A stretch of DNA of 40,406 nucleotides from Candidatus Thermochlorobacter aerophilus (GTDB taxonomy: Bacteria > Bacteroidota > Chlorobiia > Chlorobiales > Thermochlorobacteraceae): the NCBI GenBank assembly GCA_002794105.1, contig PHFL01000072.1, forward strand, positions 1-40,406, given 5' to 3'. The translations under genes were made by a program, and so were the position numbers. Positions 1 to 8,294 of the stretch are shown here, piece by piece; the stretch's first letter is position 1, and each line of letters starts with the position of its first letter. The notes under the pieces were generated by a model. It did not search any database. It was not told the origin of the DNA and was given only the letters and a program-made list of their open reading frames with translations.

Positions 1-112
1 TCTCTGCAATCCATCTTACTACTTTGGTTTGCGTTGATAAACCCCTTGTTGAACTGCTGCTATAGACGAATGTGGAAACACATGTGAAACTTGGTGTCGG
101 AGCGACATCCAA

Positions 113-1027
113 TTACTCATCCACGCCGTCGTCATGATTAACTTTGTAGCCGTGTTGCCTTGCATATTCCATTAATTTTTCGCGGAGAATTTTGCGACCA
201 CGATGCAATCTTGAGCGCACAGTACCAATGGGGCAGTCGACCATGTTGGCAATTTCTTCGTATGTGAATCCCTCTATGTCGCAGAGCTGCACCACTTCTT
301 TGAAATCTTCTGGCAGACTCTCTAACGCTTGGGCTACCTCATCATCGAGCAGCTCTGCAAACATTTTCTCTTGCATGTCATTGGAATCTAAAGAACTGTG
401 CTTCACGGAGTGATAAAACTCCTTTATCTCATCGTAGTCTACTTTGTCAGGCTCTTTGGATTCTTTACGATATTTGTTGATGTAGCTATTTTTCAAAATC
501 CGAAACAGCCATGCTTTACAGTTCGTTCCTTTCTCAAAAGAGTCAAAGAAGCGATACGCCTTCATGTAGGTTTCTTGTACAAGGTCGTTAGCATCTTCTG
601 GATCGCCTGTCATGCGCAAAGCAAAGTTGTAGAGCGAATCGATGTGCACCATCGCCTCCCTTTGAAAATCGCGCTGCTTTTCAATTTCAGCACGCGTAAG
701 CTTCTCAGGCTCTTTGGCTCGTGTTGCTGCCTCGCTTTGCATCAAGTCCTCATCCGTGAGCGCTTCCACTGCATTGAAATCCGCAATCTCCTCTTGCGTC
801 AGTGTGTCGGCTGGATGTACTACTGGCAATGCAGAATCAGGCAGAGACAAATGTGCCTGCTTTGCCTGTTCAGCGGCCGCAGCAGTCACCGGTGTAGGCT
901 GTGATGATTTCTTTGCCGCTTTTGCTTTGCCCGACTTTGCCTTAGATGGGGCTTTGCTCTGCTTTTTGTCCGCTTTGATGGAAAGTATTAGCATGTAGAG
1001 TTTCCTTTCGACAGTTGCGCCACACAT
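113..1027 (-). CDS. ECF-family RNA polymerase sigma factor
   Basis: The 304-residue protein has the two conserved domains of a group 4 (ECF) sigma-70 factor. Region 2 spans about residues 125-190 ([20 protein letters not shown], then [20 protein letters not shown]) and recognises the -10 element and core polymerase. Region 4 spans about 232-285 ([20 protein letters not shown], then [20 protein letters not shown]) and is the -35-binding helix-turn-helix. ECF factors are usually near 180-200 residues. This one has about 110 extra N-terminal residues, rich in Lys/Ala/Ser and then acidic, which look disordered. A start at the internal Met12 ([11 protein letters not shown]) is possible. No anti-sigma gene lies upstream; the downstream neighbour is outside the window. 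A 12-bp inverted repeat precedes the gene at 1063-1106. The family is certain; the regulon is unknown. Confidence 0.93.
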   Translation of the reverse strand: MCGATVERKLYMLILSIKADKKQSKAPSKAKSGKAKAAKKSSQPTPVTAAAAEQAKQAHLSLPDSALPVVHPADTLTQEEIADFNAVEALTDEDLMQSEAATRAKEPEKLTRAEIEKQRDFQREAMVHIDSLYNFALRMTGDPEDANDLVQETYMKAYRFFDSFEKGTNCKAWLFRILKNSYINKYRKESKEPDKVDYDEIKEFYHSVKHSSLDSNDMQEKMFAELLDDEVAQALESLPEDFKEVVQLCDIEGFTYEEIANMVDCPIGTVRSRLHRGRKILREKLMEYARQHGYKVNHDDGVDE

Positions 1028-1062
1028 AACTCAATGCGACTCCTTGACTTTTTTGTTTCAGT

Positions 1063-1106
1063 ACTTCATAGCTTTCTTCACACTTCATCATGGCAAGCTA
1101 TGAAGT
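1063..1106. repeat. Perfect 12-bp inverted repeat upstream of the sigma-factor gene
   Basis: ACTTCATAGCTT (1063-1074) and its exact reverse complement AAGCTATGAAGT (1095-1106) are separated by 20 nt. The element lies 36-79 nt before the sigma-factor start, in the 190-bp gap between it and the end of pabBC. No T-run follows on either strand, so it is not a standard intrinsic terminator. It could be an operator, an RNA hairpin in the leader, or a processing site. Confidence 0.55.
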
Positions 1107-1217
1107 TTCGGCGAGAGTTACAACCTGAATCCTCCATAATCGGATTTCTTCCCTTGTCGTTCCCTTTGCGACACTGATTAGAACCTGTCTTAATTGTGTC
1201 TCATTCGTGCTCTAGCG

Positions 1218-3134
1218 TTATGATGCGCTCCCTTTGGCATCCCCGATTCGTTCATCGGCTTCAAGTGAGAGGTAGTGTTCCTGCACTTGCACTTGGCGCA
1301 AGGCGCGCACAGAGCTGCAAATCCATACTGCGTCTGCTGTCAGCACGTCATCTAAGTACAGCACTTTTTCTTGAGCGTGTGGCTGGGTTTGCAAGAAGTG
1401 TTTTCTGTAAATGCCATCCAATACGCCAGATGAGAGCGGGGGCGTCAGGTATCGCTCGCCTTTCTTTACGATAACATTGCTTATTGCCCCTTCCGTGAGC
1501 TCTCCACGTTCGTTGAAAAACAAGACATCTGTAAAGCCCTGTTTTACCGCCTTCTGATACAGTGCGTCGTAGAGTGGGCGATAGGTGGTTTTATGGCGAT
1601 AAAATTTATCTTGCGACGATGTCCGTTCCCGTGCCAACGCTACTTTGCACATGCCCACCTCTTCTTGCTCATAGAGTTCGCTATAGTCGCACTTTATTTT
1701 TCCTTCCGAATTGAGCCGAAGACGCACTCGGTAGTCTTTCTTGGGGTCAAAAAATTGGGTGAGCTGTATCAGCTGTGCCTCAATTTCAGCTTGGTTACAT
1801 TCAAAGTCGAAGTAGTGCGCCGAATCAGCCAAGCGGGCAAGGTGCTCACTGAGAAAGAGATACTTACCACATTTACTGCTCCATCGCAAGGTTTCAAGCA
1901 ACTCAAATTGCGGGGCAGGTGCAGTAAAAAACCGCGCTTTCAGCTGACATTCGTCAAATTCTTGCTTTGCGTCTGAATCCCACACAATGCCACTGCCGAT
2001 ACCGCACTCACCTTGCCCATTTTGCAATACCACGGTGCGAATTGCCACATTGAAAACGGCTTCTTGATGCGGCGAAATAAAGCCGATTGCACCTGTGTAG
2101 ATACCGCGCGGCTCTTTTTCCAATTCCCCAATAATTTGCATGGCACGAATTTTCGGCGCGCCAGTAATTGAACCGCATGGGAAAATTGCTTTGAAGAGCT
2201 CAAGATAAGTTTTGCCTTCTTGCAGCTCGGCTTGAACCGTAGAGGTCATTTGCCAAAGGGTTTCATATCGCTCCACTTCGAAGAGGGCAGGTACCGATAC
2301 GCTGGCGCATTTTGCCACGCGTCCCAAGTCGTTGCGAATGAGGTCGGTAATCATCAAGTTTTCGGCGCAATTTTTTTCGTCATGGCGCAGCATTTGTGCC
2401 AGTTTGTCATCTTCTTTCGTCGTCAGCCCGCGCCGCATTGTGCCTTTCATCGGCTTGCAAATGAGCTTTGAGCCAGTGCGTCGGAAAAAGAGTTCAGGTG
2501 AAAAAGATAGCACGGTTACATCTGCTGTTTTCACGATTGCGCTGTATGGCACACGCTGTTTGGCTTTTAGCCAGCGGTAGAGCGATAGTGCCGAGCCCTC
2601 GAAGCGAAAGCGCAGTTTCGTGGTGAAATTGATTTGATAGACATCGCCAGCACGGATGTAGTCCCGAATGTGCTCGATATTCTTCGTGTATTCCTGCTCC
2701 GCTGCTGCCAGCTGCGTGTCGCAGACCTGAAAGTCTTCTACAATCGGCGCTTTGACCAAGTGTTCTGCCCTGCCTATCAGCTCGCCTCTGCCATGATGAA
2801 ACACCAGTGGCGGTTCATAGACGCCTAACCAGACCAGTGGATATGGTAGCTCGTGCTTCAAGCTCTGCAAGCAGGGCTCGAAGGCAAAGCCAGCTTCGTA
2901 GGTCAAGTATCCAGCTATGAAGTAGCCACGCTCGAGGAAATGCTCCAGTTCAGCCAAAAGCGCTGGCACTGCGTCCAAGCGATGGGTTGAAAGCTGCGCA
3001 ACAGGTTGATGAAACAAAAATGAACGAAAGTTGTCCTCGCTGAAGCGAGCGGTTTCTAAGAGCACGCTATCAGTTGCGCTGTTTAGCGCGACATAAAACG
3101 CATCGGGTAGCTGAATGTGGCGTTTAGGGCTCAC
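1218..3134 (-). CDS. pabBC: Fused aminodeoxychorismate synthase component I / 4-amino-4-deoxychorismate lyase (PabB-PabC)
   Basis: The 638-residue protein is a fusion for p-aminobenzoate (folate) synthesis. Residues about 1-405 are a chorismate-binding PabB domain: YQINFTTKLRF near 166, SPELFFRR near 212, NLMITDLIRNDLGRV near 259 and CGSITGAPKIRAMQIIGELE near 320. The PMKGT motif (Lys230) matches the PIKGT catalytic-lysine motif of PabB; TrpE has Ala there, so this is ADC synthase and not anthranilate synthase. Residues about 406-638 are a class IV PLP-dependent lyase: HKTTYR with the probable Schiff-base Lys514, and ELTEGAISNVIV near 545. The start is a GTG that overlaps the stop of the DUF420 gene by 4 nt (GTGA), which suggests translational coupling. 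PabA is not in the window. Confidence 0.93.
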   Translation of the reverse strand: MSPKRHIQLPDAFYVALNSATDSVLLETARFSEDNFRSFLFHQPVAQLSTHRLDAVPALLAELEHFLERGYFIAGYLTYEAGFAFEPCLQSLKHELPYPLVWLGVYEPPLVFHHGRGELIGRAEHLVKAPIVEDFQVCDTQLAAAEQEYTKNIEHIRDYIRAGDVYQINFTTKLRFRFEGSALSLYRWLKAKQRVPYSAIVKTADVTVLSFSPELFFRRTGSKLICKPMKGTMRRGLTTKEDDKLAQMLRHDEKNCAENLMITDLIRNDLGRVAKCASVSVPALFEVERYETLWQMTSTVQAELQEGKTYLELFKAIFPCGSITGAPKIRAMQIIGELEKEPRGIYTGAIGFISPHQEAVFNVAIRTVVLQNGQGECGIGSGIVWDSDAKQEFDECQLKARFFTAPAPQFELLETLRWSSKCGKYLFLSEHLARLADSAHYFDFECNQAEIEAQLIQLTQFFDPKKDYRVRLRLNSEGKIKCDYSELYEQEEVGMCKVALARERTSSQDKFYRHKTTYRPLYDALYQKAVKQGFTDVLFFNERGELTEGAISNVIVKKGERYLTPPLSSGVLDGIYRKHFLQTQPHAQEKVLYLDDVLTADAVWICSSVRALRQVQVQEHYLSLEADERIGDAKGSAS

Positions 3135-3691
3135 TGCGGAAAGTTGTAGTAAGGTGAAACCAGCACATAGACTAGTACACCTGTTACGGCGACGTAGAGC
3201 CAGAGTGGCAGGGTCCAGCGCGCAATTTTCTTATGCTTATCGAACTCGCCGCGCCATGAGCGAGCAATTGTAAAAAGCGCCAGCGGCAGAATGATTGCAG
3301 CCAGAATGATATGAGAAATCAGCACAAAAAAGTAGAAGTAGCGAATAGCGCCTTCGCCACCGAACTTTGTCGCCGGTGCCTGCGAGTGATAAATCACATA
3401 TGAGATGAGAAAAATGCTCGAGAGCACAAAAGTACTCATCATCAATGTTTTATGCAGGGCGATATTTTTGCTGCGGACAGCAAAGTAAGCCACCACCAGC
3501 AATATGGCACACGTGCCATTGATAAACGCATGAAATTTTGGCAAGTAGGAGACATTGATGCCGCTCTCGATAGCAAGGACTTGCGGGAAGAAAATCAAAA
3601 ACGCCACTAAGCTCACGACTACGATGGAGAGCGCATAGACTATCAGAGCAAGTGTCTTTTCACTGGCTTGTTTCAAATCCAAGGTTGCCAT
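3131..3691 (-). CDS. DUF420 integral membrane protein, probable cytochrome oxidase assembly factor
   Basis: The 186-residue hydrophobic protein has about five membrane spans, starting with one at about residues 13-38, and conserved-looking His residues in the helices (FHAFINGTCAIL, YVIYHSQAP, FVLISHIILA). This matches the DUF420/YozB family, which commonly sits beside SCO1 and cytochrome oxidase genes. It lies 15 nt after the SCO1 gene and overlaps pabBC by 4 nt, so the three are probably one transcript. A clear Shine-Dalgarno (AAAGGAG) precedes its ATG. The molecular function is not established; a role in heme-copper oxidase biogenesis is inferred from context. Confidence 0.85.
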   Translation of the reverse strand: MATLDLKQASEKTLALIVYALSIVVVSLVAFLIFFPQVLAIESGINVSYLPKFHAFINGTCAILLVVAYFAVRSKNIALHKTLMMSTFVLSSIFLISYVIYHSQAPATKFGGEGAIRYFYFFVLISHIILAAIILPLALFTIARSWRGEFDKHKKIARWTLPLWLYVAVTGVLVYVLVSPYYNFPQ

Positions 3692-3706
3692 TTGTCTTTA
3701 CTCCTT

Positions 3707-4348
3707 TCAGTTTTGTTGTGATTCAGCCGCTTTTTTGCGTGCTTCAGCTTCTTCGGCAAGAAATGGTTTGGCTAATTCACGCACTTGGGTTTTTAGCACA
3801 GAGATGCTAGCGTTGTCATTATGGTTGAAGTAACCACGAATTTGTCCTTCTTGGTCAATGAGAATGAGCTTGGTGCTGTGTCCTGCAGGCAGATTTTCGG
3901 CTGGTAGCATAAATCCTTTTTCCGAGAGTGTAATCACGCTGTCAATTGAGCCGCGTAAAAATCGCCAGCGCAAATCCACCACTCCATTTGCGGCGGCATA
4001 CTCACGCAAGACTTCAGGCGTGTCGTATTCTGGGTCGACGGTTACCGAGACAAACTGCACGCGTTGTGAAGACGCATAGAGTTTATAGAGTTCTGCCATT
4101 TGCTTTGTCATGATTGGGCATGCACCGGGACAGCGCGTAAAGAAAAAATCCCAAATGGTGATTTTGCCTTGCAGGTCTTTTTCAGTGAAGGTATTGCCAT
4201 GCTGGTCTTGGAGCGAGAAGGCTGGCACTTTGGCAATGACAGGGATTTCTTGGCGTGAAAAATCTGCCTTCTGGATGGCAAATACTGCAACAAGCGTTAT
4301 CGCTACGACACTTACAGCAAAGAGAAAAATTGTGCGCTTACTACTCAT
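3707..4348 (-). CDS. SCO1/SenC family copper chaperone
   Basis: The 213-residue protein has an N-terminal membrane anchor (about residues 6-25) and a thioredoxin-fold domain. The copper-binding CxxxC motif is TRCPGACPIM (Cys73, Cys77), and the distal His ligand is in AGHSTKLILID (His157). The spacing and flanking sequence (SVTVDPEYDTPEVLREYA) are typical of SCO1/SenC, which metallates the CuA site of cytochrome c oxidase on the outer side of the inner membrane. It is the first gene of the run with DUF420 and pabBC, and it is transcribed away from rpmG. Its presence is the best evidence in the window for aerobic respiration. Confidence 0.94.
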   Translation of the reverse strand: MSSKRTIFLFAVSVVAITLVAVFAIQKADFSRQEIPVIAKVPAFSLQDQHGNTFTEKDLQGKITIWDFFFTRCPGACPIMTKQMAELYKLYASSQRVQFVSVTVDPEYDTPEVLREYAAANGVVDLRWRFLRGSIDSVITLSEKGFMLPAENLPAGHSTKLILIDQEGQIRGYFNHNDNASISVLKTQVRELAKPFLAEEAEARKKAAESQQN

Positions 4349-4419
4349 AACAACTTATACGAGAAAGTTAAAGTGTAAAGTTAACGAATTTGCGGCAATT
4401 GTGCTACGATTGTAACTCT

Positions 4420-4451
4420 ATTGCAGAAAACTTGACGAAAGCATATATTTG
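4420..4451 (+). promoter_or_regulatory. Bacteroidota-type promoter for rpmG
   Basis: ATTG (4420-4423), a 20-nt spacer, then TATATTTG (4444-4451) fits the -33 TTTG / -7 TAnnTTTG consensus of Bacteroidota primary-sigma promoters. The -7 box ends 39 nt before the rpmG ATG. The same arrangement occurs before aspS, queC and the tRNA gene. Prediction only. Confidence 0.6.
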
Positions 4452-4489
4452 GCGCTCATTTTTCAAGACACCCTGAAACTATACAAGCC

Positions 4490-4672
4490 ATGGCAACAAA
4501 GAAAGGTAACCGTGTCGTTATCACCTTAGAATGCACTGAGGCACGCAAGGAGGGCAAAACCCCTTCGCGATACACGACCGAAAAAAATAAGCGCAACGAT
4601 CCCGAGCGACTTGAGCTGATGAAATATAACCCCTATCTCAAACGCCGCACCCTTCACAGAGAGGTTAAGTAA
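4490..4672 (+). CDS. rpmG: 50S ribosomal protein L33
   Basis: The 60-residue basic protein reads [17 protein letters not shown]..., followed by [20 protein letters not shown] and ending [14 protein letters not shown]. This is the conserved L33 sequence and normal length for the family. The classical zinc Cys pairs are absent (a single Cys near residue 15), so it is the C- (zinc-free) form. It is preceded by a promoter ending at 4451 and followed by an intrinsic terminator at 4714-4740, which suggests a monocistronic unit. Confidence 0.97.
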   Translation: MATKKGNRVVITLECTEARKEGKTPSRYTTEKNKRNDPERLELMKYNPYLKRRTLHREVK

Positions 4673-4713
4673 AGGGTTTGGTCTTGTAAAAGCATTCTAA
4701 AACCGTGATATTT

Positions 4714-4740
4714 AAGGCGTAGCTCTCTACGCCTTTTGAT
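4714..4740 (+). terminator. Rho-independent terminator after rpmG
   Basis: A perfect 9-bp stem AAGGCGTAG / CTACGCCTT with a CTCT loop (4714-4735) is followed by TTGATTTT. It lies 42 nt after the rpmG stop and 24 nt before the protease ATG. Confidence 0.85.
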
Positions 4741-4763
4741 TTTAATTGTTGCAAACACCGCAT

Positions 4764-7631
4764 ATGCTTCGTTGGAATAGCGTGCTGCTTGCTTTCCTTT
4801 TTGCGTCTTCTCTTGCTTCAGTTTTTGCTCAAGATGTTCAGCCACCAATTAAGGCAGATAAACTGAGCTTTATTTCCAAGACAACTTGCGGCGTTGATGT
4901 CTTTTTGGAAAAGCATCCTCAAGCTGATGGGCGTGGGGTAATAATCGTCATTCTTGACACTGGGATAGATATGGGCATTGAAGGATTGAAGCAAACTTCG
5001 CTTGGCACGCCTAAGGTCATTGATGTGCAAGATTTTTCGGGCGGTGGCGATGTGCCGCTTATCAAAGCGAAAGTGTTGATGCAAGACGGTCGCGTGGAGT
5101 TAGTCGATACAGTGCATGCACTTCGCTTGCGAGGCATTGAGTCTTTGCCCAAACCTGCAGACGGGCTTTACTTCATCGGTGCTTTTGATGAATCTCGGTT
5201 AAAAAATAGCGAAGTATCGGACGTTGATGGCGACGGAAAATCGGAAACGGTGTTTGGCATTGTGGCTTACCGCACTCACGATGGTGCAGTTGCTTTTGTG
5301 GATTGTAATGCCAATGGCAATCTTGCCGATGAAAAACCGCTTCGCACCTACAAGGAGCGCTTTGACACTTTCACTTTCACGCCCAAAGACAGCACGAAAC
5401 TGCCCGTTATGACCTGTGCGCTGAACATCTTTCTTGAGCGCAATCTTGTTGTGCTGCACTTTGATGATGGTGCGCATGGCTCGCATGTTGCTGGCATTGC
5501 CGCTGGCTACAACATCTATGCTACTCCACTACAACCGGGCTACAACGGCATTGCACCGGGCGCTGAGCTTATCAGCCTAAAAATCAGCGACGGGAGAATC
5601 GGACAATTGAGCACCACAGGCAGTATGAAAAAGGCATACGACTATGCGGCACATCTAGCACGAACACAACCGAAGCCTGTGGTGGTAAATATGAGTTTCG
5701 GCGTTGCTTCCGAATTAGAAGGACATGCCGATATAGAAAAGTATTTGGATTCGCTTCTGGAGGTTACCCCAAATCTGTATGTGTGTGTCTCCAATGGCAA
5801 TGAAGGACCGGGCATTTCATCAACGGGGCTACCTGCATCAGCGTCGCGAGTCATTTCTGTTGGCGCCCTGCTCAACCGCGACATTGCCTACGATGCTTAT
5901 AGCTTAGACCAGAAAGAGCATAGCATTTGGAGCTTTAGCAGCCGCGGCGCAGAGACGCCGAAGCCCGACCTTGTTGCGCCCGGCTCGGCATTTTCTACCG
6001 TGCCGAATCATTCTCAAATGCCGCTGATGAGCGGCACCAGTATGGCTTCGCCACATGTATCGGGCGCAATTGCCTTGCTACTTAGTGCCTTGCTGAAAGA
6101 AGACCCAGAAGGTGTGAGGGCAGGTTTTTACTCGCAGAGCGTGATAAAGCGTGCCTTGCGTGCCTCTGCTCGCCCATTAGGTCCCACATTAGCTTACAAC
6201 GAGCTCGATTGTGGCGCAGGCTTACTTAATGTGCCACGCGCACTTGACGCCTTGCGCGCCTATCGCAAGAGCGGCTTTGCAGAGCGCGCCATTGACTACA
6301 CCATACGCGTTGCCTCCACTGTTCATGGCACAGAGTATGGCATGTCTGCTGCGTATCATCGTAGCACGGTCATTCCCGAAGCGGAGCTTTTTCAAGTTTT
6401 GCCAAAATTTCCTCCTAGGATGAGCCCCGCTGAACAGGAAAAATTTTTCCGCGTGCTTGAACTGCGCTCAACAGCACCATGGCTACGACTTCCGCAGAAA
6501 AACGTGCTGATGCGCGGCAGTGCTGGCACCACGGTTCGTGTCATTTACGACCGCAGACAACTTCGCACTCCCGGTCTTTACCACGCTAAGGTCATTGCCA
6601 CTTCGGCGCAGCGCTCCTCCCAATCTTCTTTCCCTGAAGTGGAGTTTGAGCTACACAATACGCTTATTGTGCCATACACCTTCAATAACGAAGGGCTGAT
6701 TACCTTGTCGCGCCAAACCCTTAAGCCCGGTGAAATTCGTCGCTACTTCTTTGCTGTGCCAAAAGGCGCTTCATCTTTTACCGTGAGTGTTCAGCGAGAA
6801 AAAGGATTTGATTGCGAGGTTACTGGTGCAGTGGTTTCCCCAAAAGGCGCTGTGGTTACACCTATTCCGCTCATTCCTGATGGGGAAAATGAATCCAGCG
6901 TCAGTGTGGTGCGGCAGTTGGAACCGGGCGTCTATGAGGTGGTCGTGCAAGCTGAAAGCAGTGCCAAAACACTTTCGCGCTTTAGCTTGGAAGTCATGAT
7001 TGAGCGCGTGAGCTTCGACATCAAAACCCTCACGCCTACGCTTCTGCAAGCTACGGTTACCAACTCCAACACTAGCATGGTACGTGGTAGCGTGAGTGCC
7101 AGAATTGGCTCTTACAGTCGCACCATCATTGACACACTCTACGCTGGACAAATCTATCGCTTGCCTGTAATGCTTAACGCATCAGACGCTTCGCTGACCA
7201 TGCGTGTATCCATGAGCAAGGAAGACTACAACAAAAACACCGACATTGCCTTGATGATTGTCGATAGCACCGGTAGAAAACTTGCGTCGCTTTCTGTAGA
7301 TGCCGCCGATGAATCCTTGCGTCTTATTAATCCCTACGATAAGCCAGCGCAAGTCTTCTTTGAAATTCACTATGGCTTTGCTTACGATAACCCCAATAAT
7401 TTTGCGCGTCTGATTATTTCAGAAATTCATGGCATTCAGCCCATTTTCCTTGAAACCAGCGGAAATGCCGCAGTGGAACTGACACCCTTTATCCCTGTCA
7501 CGTTCGAGTGGCGTATTCCTTCTCTGCCTAGCTTGCCAGCGGGCTACCACTACGGCGGCGATATGCGTTTTGAAGATTTATTCAACCGCTTGCAATCTAT
7601 CCAGCCTTTTACTTTGCCTGCTGCGCCATAG
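4764..7631 (+). CDS. Secreted S8 family serine peptidase, tripeptidyl-peptidase II-like
   Basis: The 955-residue protein starts at ATG 4764; a TTG at 4746 would add six residues ahead of the signal peptide and is less likely. It has a signal peptide (MLRWNSVLLAFLFASSLASV, cleavage near FAQ-D). The subtilisin triad is intact: Asp65 (VILDTGID), His238 (DDGAHGSHVAG) and Ser426 (MSGTSMASPHVSG), with oxyanion Asn346 (SNGNEGPG). The roughly 170-residue gap between Asp and His, the text KVIDVQDFSGGGDV after the Asp, and a long beta-rich C-terminal half (including TAPWLRLPQKNVLMRGSAGT near residue 570) resemble tripeptidyl-peptidase II more than ordinary subtilases. TPPII removes tripeptides from N-termini. 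Eukaryotic TPPII is cytosolic; the signal peptide here implies an exported form. There is no T9SS sorting domain. The stop is one base from the convergent hisB stop. Confidence 0.88.
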   Translation: MLRWNSVLLAFLFASSLASVFAQDVQPPIKADKLSFISKTTCGVDVFLEKHPQADGRGVIIVILDTGIDMGIEGLKQTSLGTPKVIDVQDFSGGGDVPLIKAKVLMQDGRVELVDTVHALRLRGIESLPKPADGLYFIGAFDESRLKNSEVSDVDGDGKSETVFGIVAYRTHDGAVAFVDCNANGNLADEKPLRTYKERFDTFTFTPKDSTKLPVMTCALNIFLERNLVVLHFDDGAHGSHVAGIAAGYNIYATPLQPGYNGIAPGAELISLKISDGRIGQLSTTGSMKKAYDYAAHLARTQPKPVVVNMSFGVASELEGHADIEKYLDSLLEVTPNLYVCVSNGNEGPGISSTGLPASASRVISVGALLNRDIAYDAYSLDQKEHSIWSFSSRGAETPKPDLVAPGSAFSTVPNHSQMPLMSGTSMASPHVSGAIALLLSALLKEDPEGVRAGFYSQSVIKRALRASARPLGPTLAYNELDCGAGLLNVPRALDALRAYRKSGFAERAIDYTIRVASTVHGTEYGMSAAYHRSTVIPEAELFQVLPKFPPRMSPAEQEKFFRVLELRSTAPWLRLPQKNVLMRGSAGTTVRVIYDRRQLRTPGLYHAKVIATSAQRSSQSSFPEVEFELHNTLIVPYTFNNEGLITLSRQTLKPGEIRRYFFAVPKGASSFTVSVQREKGFDCEVTGAVVSPKGAVVTPIPLIPDGENESSVSVVRQLEPGVYEVVVQAESSAKTLSRFSLEVMIERVSFDIKTLTPTLLQATVTNSNTSMVRGSVSARIGSYSRTIIDTLYAGQIYRLPVMLNASDASLTMRVSMSKEDYNKNTDIALMIVDSTGRKLASLSVDAADESLRLINPYDKPAQVFFEIHYGFAYDNPNNFARLIISEIHGIQPIFLETSGNAAVELTPFIPVTFEWRIPSLPSLPAGYHYGGDMRFEDLFNRLQSIQPFTLPAAP

Positions 7632-7632
7632 C

Positions 7633-8292
7633 TTATTTCAAGGTGCCTTTTGTTGAGGCAATTTGGTCTGAAGACACCTTCACTGCATGACGCAGCGCCA
7701 CGGCAAAGGCTTTGAAGAGTGCTTCGATTTTGTGATGCGTGTTTTTGCCGTAGAGTATTTCCAGATGAATGTTGGCTTTGAGATGTTCTGCCAGCGAGAA
7801 GAAAAAGTGCTCTACCATTTCGGTTGCCATATCGCTGATTTTGGCGCGTGAAAATTGCGCGCGAAAGACGAGGTAACTTCTGCCGCTTAAATCCACGACA
7901 GCGCGCGCCAGTGTCTCATCCATTGGAACGAAAGCATAACCGTAGCGCTCAATGCCAACTTTATCGCCGAGTGCATCTGCCAGCGCATGCCCCAGCGCTA
8001 TTGCTATATCTTCCACGCTGTGGTGGTCGTCGACATGCAGGTCACCTTTGCAGCTAAGTTGCAAGTCGATGCGCGAGTGTTTGGCAAAAAGTTCGAGCAT
8101 GTGGTTCAGGAAGTGGATGCCCGTTTGAATGTCGTAGCACCCTTCGCCATCGAGATTGAGCGAGACGCTAATATCGGTCTCTTTTGTTTTGCGCACATAG
8201 GTGGCTTTGCGCTGCGGTCTCTCTTTGTGTGGGGCTTTGCCGTTGCGTGAGCGTGCCGACGCCTTGCGCGTAAGGTCTTGTGATGCATTCAT
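7633..8292 (-). CDS. hisB: Imidazoleglycerol-phosphate dehydratase
   Basis: The 219-residue protein catalyses the sixth step of histidine synthesis (IGP to imidazole-acetol phosphate). Manganese-binding motifs are present: [16 protein letters not shown] (His60, His64, His72) and [19 protein letters not shown] (His90, His91), plus the mirrored C-terminal [13 protein letters not shown] and [14 protein letters not shown]. It is the monofunctional form, without the phosphatase domain of enteric HisB. About 28 basic N-terminal residues precede the conserved core ([14 protein letters not shown]), so a later start is conceivable. It lies 2 nt after the AAA ATPase gene, so the two are probably cotranscribed. 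No other his genes are nearby. Confidence 0.96.
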   Translation of the reverse strand: MNASQDLTRKASARSRNGKAPHKERPQRKATYVRKTKETDISVSLNLDGEGCYDIQTGIHFLNHMLELFAKHSRIDLQLSCKGDLHVDDHHSVEDIAIALGHALADALGDKVGIERYGYAFVPMDETLARAVVDLSGRSYLVFRAQFSRAKISDMATEMVEHFFFSLAEHLKANIHLEILYGKNTHHKIEALFKAFAVALRHAVKVSSDQIASTKGTLK

Positions 8293-8294
8293 AG

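Noticed and set aside
398..904. 168-residue plus-strand open frame opposite the sigma factor
   Set aside because: It lies wholly antisense to a well-supported gene, shows no domain, and has Phe/Leu/Cys-rich text typical of shadow frames.
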